Below, piece by piece: positions 1 to 15,800 of a DNA stretch of 64,000 nucleotides (positions are counted from its first letter, which is position 1; each line of letters starts with the position of its first letter). Position numbers and translations under genes: made by a program. The notes beneath the pieces were generated by a model. The model was not told the DNA's origin, made no database searches, and saw only the letters and a list, made by a program, of their open reading frames with translations. Source of the stretch: Galaxea fascicularis (taxonomy: Eukaryota; Cnidaria; Anthozoa; Scleractinia; Euphylliidae); NCBI GenBank assembly GCA_948470475.1, contig OX419342.1, positions 1,758,701-1,822,700 of the forward strand. The letters run 5' to 3'.

Positions 1-1320
1 CCAGGGCAACCTCGGGGCAGCTCGCTCGGCGGTTGTAATTTTTAGTATACCGCTTCGGCCCTATGTGATACTCTGCTGTAGCTCTCAAAGCAGATTTCAT
101 GTCGTCTCCACGAACCTCCGATACAGGAGGCAATCTGGTTATGTATTGTAGCATATCTCCGGCGCCAGGTTATTATGACTGCATATCATTTGCTTATCTT
201 ACCCTAATACGAGCGTTGTCTCTTGGTTAGTTTCTGGACTGTTGTGAGAGTACAGCGCTGAGGCGACGCGAAATTAATACAGGACATCTTTTGACTGTGT
301 TAAGCCTCCAACCGAGAATATTGCGTTTATAATGACTTGAACTCAGCCTTCTCCGATGACTTTGAATTATTTATTTCTTGTTTGCACCTTGAATTTTTTC
401 AAATGAAAACAATCTCGCCCACAAAGATGTTTAATTAATGTTTCACGGAGAAAATGACGCGAGCGTTTGGAAAAGCTTAGGTTGTTTGCAAAGCCCACAA
501 AATGACCGATTAATTGTCACGGTTTCAAGGAGAACAATTCCTTCTCGTGGTGATTAACGACAATACTCTGTTTGTGTTAAAATATATTAACACGATATCT
601 TGTCGAAGAGTCTTGCTGCCCGACGCTATAATAAAAAGTGACAATTGCAAAATAAAGGTTTAAGTTTCACAATTTTACATATTCCCTGTTGTTGGATTCA
701 TTTTAATTTGTAGTCATTGTCGATAACTTCCTTTGTGAGCCAAACGTGTCATTTCAATTAAGTTTAACGTGTGAATTTTTCCATTTTAACTGGCAGGAGA
801 ACCGTCGATTGCGATGTTAGAAACATCTGCGGAAAACGAAGCTTCAGTTTATCACAAAACCGCATTACTAATATATCGCCACTCCCTAATTAACGTTCCT
901 TTGTCAGTTAAGATCTTTGTCTGCGTTTATATTTCCTGCCCCCGGTAAGCAGATATTACAACAGTAAACGAAAAGCATATTACAGACGTTTTAAACTGAT
1001 GGTATTGAAAAAACGAGGTCAAAATTATCCATCTTTTTTTTACCGAGCAAGAGCAGCGTAAACTCTGCAAAATGCGCCACTTACTACTCGACTTTCCTCG
1101 AAATGAAAAGCCCCAACTTGTGGTCGAAATAGATAAGCCAAATAATCAATTAGAGAGCTTCAAGCTAATTATTGACTTGTGTATTTCGCCAAGTAAAGTA
1201 TTTGCTCTATTACTAACTGACCTAACTAATTCTAGAGCATAGTTGAGTAACATCACTAAAGACAGTTTTAAAATAGCCTACGTAGCCACAGGCATCCCAG
1301 GCGTGGTGTGGGACATCGCT
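1..1320. other. Gene-free left flank
   Basis: I see no open frame with coding character, no splice-linked exons and no recognisable repeat here. The stretch is AT-rich. It could be the far upstream or downstream part of a gene outside the window. Confidence 0.4.
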
Positions 1321-1557
1321 GGCCCGGTTGTTCAAAAGCCGATTAACCTAATCGAGGATTAACGTAAACTTTGGTTGCAGTTTTTAACTTTTGGATGAAA
1401 GTTGTTTCCGCCGCTTTTTGTTTCTCAGGATTGACTTTCCCTAATCTAAACTTTTGCAGAGTATCAGCATTGAACAACGTTTGGGAATAGAGAAATAACC
1501 TCCTTAATTTATTTTTAATCTTGGATTAACGTTAATCGGCTTTCGAACAACCGGGCC
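1321..1557. mobile_element. MITE-like element with about 28-bp terminal inverted repeats
   Basis: The left end begins GGCCCGGTTGTTCAAAAGCC and continues GATTAAC. The right end is its near-perfect reverse complement, ending in CAACCGGGCC. The interior of about 180 bp has no coding potential. This is the structure of a short non-autonomous DNA transposon. The target-site duplication is unclear, so the superfamily is not assigned. Confidence 0.7.
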
Positions 1558-1560
1558 CTG

Positions 1561-2183
1561 AAGTTTATTATAAAAAACATTCCGTTAAAACCTAGAATTC
1601 CAACGAACCAAGTAGCGGTGGAAATATTTATATTCTAGCCAAATTAAGCCTTCCTACCTTCACTCTACTGTTTCTTGTTTCTTTCTGGGACGTCTAAGGG
1701 CCCGATTACATGGCGAATTTCAGCCCGGCTTCTGAAACAAATCCTCTTAAAATCAAATTGTCGATTACATGGAGAGTGATTTAGCCCGGGGCACATTTCA
1801 GCCCGGGCTGAAAATCCTAGCCCGGTTTGCTCAAACGGGCCAGAAAATCTGAAAAAATCTCATGTAATCGAAACGGAATTTCAGCCCGGGCTGAATAGTG
1901 AGCTTGGACATGCGCAGTGATTTTGTTTTCCAGGAACAAGATAGCTGCTGCTAGTAGGAAGGAAAAGTTAATATTTCAGCCCGGGCTGAAATTCGCCATG
2001 TAATCGGGTCCTAAGTGCAATGCCATCAGTTTTTTTTTAAGAGATGAGAGATGAGTGCCCATTCTAAATAAATTCTTCAGAATGGACACTCACCTCGTAT
2101 TAGAATATAAATATTTTCACCGCTACTCGGTTCGTTGGAATTCTAGGTTTTAACGGAATGTTTTTTTTAAAATTAACTTCAGA
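1561..2183. mobile_element. Fold-back element containing a second, nested MITE
   Basis: An arm at about 1561-1640 (with ACATTCCGTTAAAACCTAGA) recurs inverted at about 2098-2183, giving arms of roughly 75-80 bp. Between them lies a different element at 1698-2012 with its own terminal repeats. The outer element therefore looks older and the inner one a later insertion into it. No coding capacity. Confidence 0.65.
1698..2012. mobile_element. MITE, PIF/Harbinger-like (TAA target duplication)
   Basis: The ends are GGGCCCGATTACATGGCGAA and the inverted copy finishing CATGTAATCGGGTCC. Both are flanked directly by TAA, the three-base duplication typical of PIF/Harbinger elements. The interior repeats the palindrome TTTCAGCCCGGGCTGAAA several times. 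It has no transposase and must have depended on one supplied in trans. Confidence 0.7.
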
Positions 2184-2546
2184 TGTCACACAACACACCT
2201 GGGCTGCCTGTGGCGTAGCAAGCGTTTCCGGGGGGTTTCAGCGGTCGACATTTTGGATGGGTGGGAAATAACCTACAATCAGGCTCTGTCTTCGTTTCGA
2301 TGACAAACCTTTCTCGCAGGATAGGCGAAACGAAAAATACGAGAACATTAGATGATCGCAGATTATGCGGGAAATGGTGTGAGAGCAAAACAAAGATGCG
2401 TCGGGGAGGGGAGGAGGAGCGAAGGAAAACTTCGTCTTTCCCCCCCCCTTACTTCTTATTTTTGCTCTCGCTAAGGAGGCTACTTTCGAAATATCAAAAT
2501 TCAGCTTGATATCGAGGCCCAGAGGACAACCACAGCACAAACGAAT

Positions 2547-2717
2547 ACACCATTTTGCTAATGATCAGTTCCGAGTGAATTGTGGGTAGGTCCAGTCCTT
2601 TGTGGGGGCAAACGGCCATTTAAAGACGCAATTTGAAATTCTAATTTTGACCGTTTGCCCCCACAAAGGACTGGATCTACCCACAATTCACTTGGAACTG
2701 ATCATTAGCAAAATGGA
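2547..2717. repeat. Long inverted repeat (hairpin element)
   Basis: A left arm of about 70 bp starting CATTTTGCTAATGATCAGTT is repeated inverted on the right with few mismatches. The spacer is about 40 bp. The transcript would fold into a long hairpin. Most likely a fold-back MITE. Confidence 0.7.
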
Positions 2718-3576
2718 GTATTGCAAGGAATGTGAAATATAATTAGCATTGTCATGCATTGAACTCGCTATCTCTTTTCTGATTGGCCGAAAACGTACAG
2801 TAAATTTTCGAAGTCAGCGTTTGTGACATCATCTACCTGTAGATTATACAATATTGATGTCATGTATGACCGCGGTGCATGATTTCTAAGGATAACCATG
2901 TCAAGTTCGCGCGCTTTGACTGGCCTTCCGTCGGTGAAGTCCAGGCCGGTTTACTGTGGTGACTTTTGTTTTTTCGGCTTCGGCTGATAACCCTAGATCT
3001 TACCTAACTTACCTCGACACCTCGACCTTGATTATGCTGGATATCGCATAAACCTCATCCAATAATTGTTTACAACTTTCACCCTTTGTTTGTGTCCTTT
3101 GAGCCACGCTATCTCGCTGAACTTTGATATTTTGATATGAAAACTAATTATAATAACTAAAATAACTGAATACAACTTAAATATAATTTTATTACGTATA
3201 AAACACTTGCCTTCATCCTTCTTTAAAAAAAATGTTGTTCTAATACTGGAAAACTAACATTCTACTTGAGAAACCCAGATTGCAAAAAAAAAAAAAAAAA
3301 CTACTGAACAAAAATTGAAAACTAATATTTTCATACTATTTAAGAATAGACTAATGATACTCAACGCAATATTGTCTCTGCCAGCTCTACCCAAGGCTGA
3401 TATAAAGGAAAAGCAGGTGTTGGCCTGTTCAATATTCGAACCGCAGACGTTTCGAAGCTTAGTGAAGCGGTGTCGCAATTCCTTTGAGTCTCTCGACGGC
3501 TGGAAACTTTCGTCCACTACGATGGGGCGCCGTGGTGTATGAAAAGGACTATATAACAAATGAACGGAATCCTTGA
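2718..3576. other. Gene-free stretch 3' of the TMEM26-like gene
   Basis: No supported gene. Contains an A18 run near 3283. This is the expected place for the 3' UTR of the minus-strand gene ending at 3577, but I could not place a polyadenylation site with confidence. Confidence 0.35.
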
Positions 3577-8050
<4,474 letters not shown>

Positions 8051-10049
8051 GGTGAATGGAAACCATAGAAGTGAAATTTCCTTAGAAACACGATCCTTCG
8101 GTATGCTATGCGTGATTAACCTCGCGTGATTAACATTTTGTTGTTAGGCGAATCCATTGTTGTTAGGCGAATCCATGATGATTGACAAGTCTGTCGGCAT
8201 AAAATGGTTTCACAAGCCTACCGGACAAAGGACTTGACGCGCTTAATCTTAAGGATGGGCGAGTTAACGTACAATTGTTTCGTTGGTTTCTTTGAATGTT
8301 GTTGGATTTCGTTGTTCAATCACATTCAGTGATAACACTCGTAACGGTATATTTTATTATCCTGTTTGGTAGTTGACTCTGTAAACTTCGAGAGTTTTTG
8401 TATGTTTCCCTGCTCAATGGGGGATATCGAGTCTTCCCGAAGACAAGAACAAATACGAAACTGATCACTATTATTTGTTTTCAGAATATCTTAGGAACAA
8501 TAGCATTCATAAGTAAGACATCTTCAAATATGTGTAAGTGACGTTGGTCCTTAACTCACTTGACGCCGCTTATGTCACTTCCGGGATGCATAGCTGTTCG
8601 AACCCGTTCATTTTACGACATTCGATTCTGGCCGCGCTAAGAGAGTGAAAAACACTGTCTAACTGCTGGCTACGCTTCATGTAAAATAATTTAATCTAGT
8701 GATTTTCGTTTTAACAATTTCAGTGATTCGAGAGAATTTCATCTTGTGACTCCACCTCTTTCACAGAGATTTGTCCGTGTTACACCTCCTTTTGTTGTCC
8801 CTGGGCAGTTGTAACTTCATCAGGATAATGTACAGTGGATAAAAAGTGCACTGGCTTACTGCCTTTCCAAGCAAAAGCTACCACCCCCTGGTAGACCCTC
8901 AATTAACAGTCACGAACACTACTTGAGCAGAAGTGGATATAAACGTTGAAAATGAAAATTTTGACCACCAAGTAACGTTGGCTGTGATGATCATTTACAT
9001 CGTCAGAATAAAATACCTTCACATGCAGGTTATTTGTCGGTAAAAGCTGGTCGCCGACTGTTTACGGCCTTCGGCCGACAGATCTGCCGGAGAGCGGTAC
9101 TTCAATTTTTACCGCACAATTTTCCTAAGCACCAATTCTGGATTTTCAAGGGTTCTGGAGATGGAAGGATTCACCATTAGCTTTAAGACTGTAAAATCGT
9201 ACCTAGAAAAAACAAAAGAAAAGACATTAGCAACATAAATAAAAGAAAAACATGATGAAAACGTAAAATGTGACAACACTTGGAAACTGGGACACTAGCT
9301 AAGCACAGCATGGGGCTTGAGGGGGGGGGGGGGGGAGGTTGGATAATGCTCACGGTCCAAGGTACTGGGACTATCCAATCAGCCACAAAGCAAAACACAC
9401 CAAAATTGCCTATCAAGTATACACGAGCATGCATCAGCTTCCCTATTCCGTTTAGAATAGTTAAAATGGCAATACGCATGCGCACGTAGTAAATGCGCAC
9501 CATATGGATGACAAAATAACTAAATCACATCACATTTAGATAGAAATTTTTCATCCATAGTTTGATATGTAGGACCGGTACTTTGCTGCGCGTTTGGAGT
9601 GGGATTGTCACGAATGGTTTAGGGGCCGACAAATCTCTCCCTCACTGACTGTCATGGGATGACAGGATATTCACTCGGGTGTGCGGGGTGCTGGGCTCAG
9701 TAGGTATAAGCGATCCCCGGGCCGAAATCTCGGGGTTAATCGTCAGGGTACAGCGCTCCAAACACGGAGGTACCGTTACCAGCTGAGTTTTTTGTTTTTG
9801 TTTTTGTTTTCTCATAGAACCCACCCGAGGCCATTGCAACTGAACTTCACCAAGAGAGTCTTCCATTGATCGATAATCGCAAGGGACTGACAGGTAACGT
9901 ATCCGTTTTCATACCTTTAACCCCCAAAAGCCCTGGAGTGATCCGTATCGAATTTTATATTAGCCCATGCTTCCGTAACAGTTTATTATGGCAATAGTAT
10001 CTTATATGGGTTACCCAAGTACCAGCTATCGAAATTTTAACGCATACAG
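8051..10049. other. Intergenic region between the TMEM26-like and SAM-domain genes
   Basis: No supported gene. It includes the 5' flank of the minus-strand TMEM26-like gene, a 20-bp direct repeat (TTGTTGTTAGGCGAATCCAT, twice near 8143-8177) and a 14-base G run near 9320. Open frames here lack splice-linked neighbours or family resemblance. Confidence 0.4.
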
Positions 10050-10637
10050 AATATGGCAGCCAGGCTTATAACGGACACTATGAAATTCGATCATATTAAT
10101 CCTGTACTTTTCAACCTTCATTAAATTATCGGATTCAATTCAAGATCTTGATGATTACTTTCAAGGCGATTCATGGCATGGCTCCTAGTTATTTAAGTAA
10201 CCTGATCTGTAGTAGATCATCGTCTTGGTATTCGTTACGCAATGATGATACAATATTTTTGGAACGCCCAAAAGGGGTTATGCGCACAACTTTAGGTGCC
10301 TGCTCGTTTCATGCCTCTGCGCCTGCGCTGTGGAACAGCTTGCCTGCGCACATCCGCACGATTGATTCGCTAGCACTATTTAAGAAATCTCTTAAGACCT
10401 ACCTTTTTAAGCTAGCGTTTTAGATTTGCACTACAATCTTATCGGTATCTTGTATTTTATTTATGTACTTTTTATTCATTCATTCATTCATTCATTGTAA
10501 TTATCTGTTGTAAATATCATCTTTATTGCAATCATATATTGTTAATATTAATTTTCTTGGATTGTAAAGCGCCTTTGATCATTCTATAATGTTAAAGGGC
10601 GCTATATAAGTGAATAAATTATTATTAATTATTATTA
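10050..10637 (+). mobile_element. LINE 3' end (CR1/L2-like reverse transcriptase tail, dead)
   Basis: The open frame at 10148-10423 reads ITFKAIHGMAPSYLSNL, then TLGACSFHASAPALWNSLP and LFKKSLKTYLFKLAF. This is the standard C-terminal tail of non-LTR retrotransposon polyproteins. About 80 bases upstream another frame continues it (TDTMKFDHINPVLFNLH), interrupted by a stop and a frameshift. Downstream the non-coding tail ends in GCGCTATATAAGTGAATAAA and ATT repeats, a usual LINE 3' end. It is 5'-truncated and inactive. The clade (L2 or CR1) is not resolved. Confidence 0.8.
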
Positions 10638-12817
10638 TGACGAGAATTAAGGACAGGATCGTCCTAAAGCAATTGTGTAGGGCATCACAGTCAAATAACA
10701 ATTTAAATTTTTATGTAGCGATTTAAAGGGTTAATACACCACATATACTTCAGCAGTTTATTTAAACCCTTGCCTAAATGAGACTCCACTGCAATGGCTG
10801 CCAGGTCGCCAGGGACCCATATACTGTAATGATGCGGCACCGTTACTACATGAAAAAATTTAGTGAAAGTTGAAATGCACCGCGCTGTTACTGTCAAATG
10901 CTTGGCGTGTTGTTCGAACTTAACTTTAGCGCCCAATCAATTCAGCAGAGCTCTCGATTTTCACCACTGAAAATGACCGTTTGTTCTGCTACAAAACGAA
11001 AAATGAGTCTTTGCTTTGAACGCGCGCCCTCGGACAACACCATAAAGACCCAGTTTTGTCTTGGCGTTTCCAATGCACAATAGTCTCCTAGAGCCCGTGG
11101 TCTGTATTTCCAGCAAAGCTCGGTTCAAGGTCTTTCAGTTCTCTTCCCCATTTACCTATTTACTCTTTCAGCAGACCGAACATAAGCTATTTTACGGCAA
11201 CTTGTGCCGCTCGTCCAAAATTGCCGTGTTGACGCACGAGATAAATTCTGGGTACGTAACTCCTTGGTAAAGTCGGCATGCAAGTCCGCCAGTTCTTATT
11301 TCATCTATGTTTTGCATAAGCGTCGAGTCATCCAGTCCTACTGGCAAGTTGTCAAAACTACTACACTCGAATAGGACCCACCAAACCACAAAATAGATGC
11401 ACCCCCCTTGCTTAACGTCAAAAGATGGTGTCTTTATTGCACAGCCACCCCTCTATCCAGCAGTAAAAAATAACAGTGAGATTCAAACTTCACTTTTCTT
11501 GTTTGTCTAGTAATGCTGACTTTTGCTAGCTGAATATTCCCGTGTCAACTCAAATTTAAAAGCCAATAAATTTTGTTGGTAATGTTCATGAGATAAGTGG
11601 TGTCTTTGATAACCCCCCTACCCCAAACAAGGTGGGTCCTGTTCAAGTATAGTTCCCTGATTGCACGGCGACCGGTGAATGTGGTACACATTCATATGCA
11701 AATACCCTAAATTTAACCTGTCTTTTCTTTGTTGCCAGTTTTAATCATAGCTGTCGTCAGTTCGTTTGATTATATCGGCTCATTCTTATAATCCAGGTTT
11801 TGTCTATATTGAAGAGGTTTCGGACGATCAAAATGCAGTTTAGAGCATTGAAAACGTGCTGCAAGGCATTGTTTCGCATATATAAGTATATCACTTAGCC
11901 TTTGATATATTCCGTCGATGGACGATTTAAAATCATATCAACTTAGACATCAAGTGATGCGGAAAGAAAACCCTGTATGTTTTGACGAAGTTTGTTGCAT
12001 GTCTCGTCTAGTTTAAAAGCTGGCTAACAAATTAGCCCAATTTATACACAATATTTGGTATTCAAGTTCTTTCAAAACTTGTCTTCAGTCAACCTCATGA
12101 AAGTCTAAGCCGAGCTAGCTCCAGTTTGTATAAATTGTTTATAATATCTGATTATTAACCTGCACCAGGTGACAATGTTGACAACGAATAGTATTAGCAT
12201 ATCGGGACAGCTGCTTCCCTTTGTCAATTCCGTGCCTGAACAATAGCCAATTTGCATTTTGTGTTTATTACATTGGGTTCTAAAGAAATCAATTGACAAA
12301 GCTCTCTTTTATAACATGGATTAATGAAGGCCCTTTGGTAGAGAACTGCGGCATTTTCAACGGCTACGCTGACTGAAAACTATAAACCATTAATTATTGT
12401 AAGTATATTCCCTAAAACAGGTCTTGTGCAATTTTCTAAAGCGTATAAGAAATGAAAAAGAGTCAATCCTAAGCACCACTATCGGACGAATATAGCACAA
12501 AAAGGGCACAAAGCAGAAAAAAAAAACGCTTCAGGCTATGTCATTATCATTTTCCCTGACTATGCAAAACACATTTGTGTTATTGCTCCCACAAAGAAAA
12601 ATCATTACGGGCGCGAATATTTTACGGCGCGGAGAATATATTACAAGATGAGAACGAGTTCGTGCATCGGCGTCATTGTATGCAACAATTATTCAAAACG
12701 GTGTCCCTTGTCTAGTTGATATGCGCATATTTAGGAAAAAATTGAATCTTAAAGTGAAACAGTATTATTGTAGTTGGTGATTATTTATTCTTTTCTCGCT
12801 TACTACTTTGTGAACAG
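10638..12817. other. Intergenic or first-intron region of the SAM-domain gene
   Basis: No supported exon. The upstream coding exon of the SAM-domain gene, if it exists, should lie here or further left, but I could not identify it. The first 200 bp resemble the GAGAATTAAGGA repeat family in degraded form. Confidence 0.35.
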
Positions 12818-15800
12818 TTTTGGCAGAGAAAGATTTTTTGAAGCGATTGGAAAGACAACCAGGCATGAACAAACCAGGGGGAAAAGAAGCGAAAAATCTG
12901 GACCGTAGTTTGCCTAGAGGCCGAGGGAAGGAAGTTGAATTTCGTTCGAAAAAACAAAAGAATGAACTGCATATAATGAAAATGTCTCAAGAGTGGGACT
13001 TGAGGAGGCAAAAACGACGCTTGGATCGGCAGAAATGGGTCGAAGAACGACGCAATCAAAAGCTGCCAATATGGCAGCGCGTTGGAAATCTACGCGTTCA
13101 GGTCAATGAAGAAATTTTGAATGAAGCTCGGAATGAACTTGTAAACAAGAAACAGCAAATTGAAAATTCAAATGAGTCACAGCAAAGCAGAGTTACACAT
13201 GAAGGCAAAGTGAAGGAAAATTTATTGGAAGGTCGAGAAAAGGAGATTGCAAGTGCGTTTCGAGTTCCGACTTCTCGTTTAACCGAGAGCGACACTGCTT
13301 CAGAAACAAGCTTCGGTGTGGACCAGGAGAAAGAGGCTGAGATAAACTTTATTAAAATTGAGCAAGCAAGAACAATGGAACAGCCTTTACTGTACAACTT
13401 GAACACTTTAAAAACGTCAAAAACTTCGGCGCAAATCACAGAACATTGCTCTATTACACCAGTTAAAAGCTCGTCAAAGGTAAGGTTGTATTCCTTTTTT
13501 TCTCGGCATATTTACACAAGCGTGCGGAATGTGGACATAAGGTTCAATATTGGAACTGGTTAATATTTGCATACAAGTTCCCTGTTTTGTCAAAAACTGA
13601 TATTAAGAGCGGCGAAAAATTATGCGAAAAGTAGATTTCAATCTGTTGTTAATCAGCCCCTTTGATTTGTCACGTGTAGGTTGCACCTGTCGTTGATCAC
13701 CAAAACACGAGTTTCTGGGGGCAAACTTATTTAATTTGCCTTTTTACTATAATCTTCTAACACTTCGGGCGAAAAAAGGGTTTTGGCATATCAGTTAGCC
13801 CCTTCAGTACGACCTCCGTGTCAAGTAACACTCACAAACTCGTCGAACAACTCTAATTAGGAGTCGAATCAAAGAAACGTCTTTCAACTTTCTAGCTATA
13901 ACCCAAATAAGTCGTGTCTGGGTGGCAAACTCGCTCTCCAAATCATTAAGACAAAGCCAGAAAGAACGCTTTAGCGATAATGATTATATTCACTGATATT
14001 TAACATCGCTTCACTGACCACAGCTTACAGTAGCGGGTCCGGGGGCTGATAAAAGTGAGGAGAGTACAGAGTTTAAAGTATAGAATAAAAAGGTGATTCA
14101 AAATAGCCGCTCTTTCGTTTTTTCTCCTTTTCCTGTTTTGTGTTGTTCTCTGACTGCTACGCTAGTATCATGCTCTCGAATGACATTTTTCCTTCATAAT
14201 TTCAAGTCTTGGAAAGTCGTTTAATACATTTATCTGCTCACGCTTCTCCTTTCTCAATTTAGCCTTGTCAATTATTCACAACCTGTTCTTTACCCGCTGT
14301 TAGCGGTCTTTGACGAATGTCAAGGCACTGCGATACTTTGTTGTTGTTTCACAGTATTTTCCCGTCCTAAAAATAGGCTACTGAAACACGCTCATTACCC
14401 AATGAAGCAAAGACTAAGGCCCAATCATCATCATCCAGTTGACTGTCGAAAGTAATTAGAGTTTTGTTTGGCTTTGCTTTACTTTGAATTTCTCTGTGAG
14501 TGGTTGATATACACGCGCCAACTTCTCATCCAATGAGGATCAAAATCAAAACCAATCGCGAGTTGCACGCGCGCATTTTCCCGCGCTTTGCGCAGGCTGC
14601 ATGTAATTATTTCAAATTCTGATTGGTTCACTGCGCTGCCTACTTCTCTTGTGATTGGTCAGAGTAATTGCTTTGATTTACGCCACTCCAAAAAGCACAT
14701 ACTTCCATATTCATACATGCATCTGCATTAATTAAACTAGACGGAAATCAGGCCGTTAATGGGTAACCCTGCTGATCGGGCAGCCTTTAAAACCAATGGG
14801 GACCGACGAAAAATTACGAAAGAAATCACAACAACAATGAAACTGATAATATTCAAATATAGCCAAACTAGAAGAGCTTTTGGTAGGATATACTTCTGCG
14901 TAGGGTTGTTAGAAAGCCGACCACTGCTGCGATCAAAATTTTGATGTTTTTATTTTTGCACTTTGTAAATGTTTTTGGAAGCTAATATCGAATCATTAAC
15001 AGCAATGATAGTCGTCACCCCCACAACCATCATCATCATCATCATGTCATTAAGGCTTACCCTAAAATTTTCTTACACCGATTCATTTAAGCGCTGTCCA
15101 TTTCTTTTATGAGCTACCGAGTGCTGGATGTTGGGTGAGCACGTGCCCTGATAGCCTGCCGGTTCCTAGAATAATTCTGCCAGGTTTTCTAAACAAAAAT
15201 CCTGGATGGAAAATAAACGATTAGCACAACTCGGCTGGGGCGTAGCCAGGATTTTTCTACTGGTGCGCACAACTTTCCAAATCTTTTACCCCCCCCCCCT
15301 CCCCCAATTTGGTGTGGAAAAACACCGTCTGTTGATTTATCCACATCAGTAATTAAAAAAAAAAAATCAGAGTTAAATGAATAAAAGCAAATAGTTATCT
15401 TCAATTTATTTGCTTTTTTATGCATTTATTTTTATTTTTTTAATTTCATTTTTTATTTTCGCTTTTTTCAGATACGCACGTGCGTACCGTGCGTACAGAT
15501 AGCTACGCCCCTGCACGTGTTAGTAAAACGCGAAGGCCCCTAACTACAGCTGATCAGTTAAATCTCACAGTACTACCGCATTCGAAAATTCCAAATTTCA
15601 ATTTCTAACCATTCGTATTATATCTCTCAGATAGTATGCGCGCTGTGATTGGTCAATTTAGCGGGCCGTACTTCACTGTACAGCCCGCTGAATTTGAAAG
15701 TTCCTTTTCCTCGCGCCTGATAAACCTCAGAGATATAATAAATATCTTACTAACCTCCTTTTCTCCGTCCGTACTATAAGTTACGGATCCTAGTTTTTTC

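Noticed and set aside
3254..3559. Overlapping frames on both strands near 3.3-3.5 kb
   Set aside because: No conserved motif or matching exon; composition looks random.
12820..12822. Translation start at 12820 for the SAM-domain gene
   Set aside because: The codon is TTG and lies two bases after an acceptor AG; it is the inside of an exon.
13098..13439. Minus-strand frame of 113 codons
   Set aside because: Antisense shadow of the charged first exon of the SAM-domain gene.
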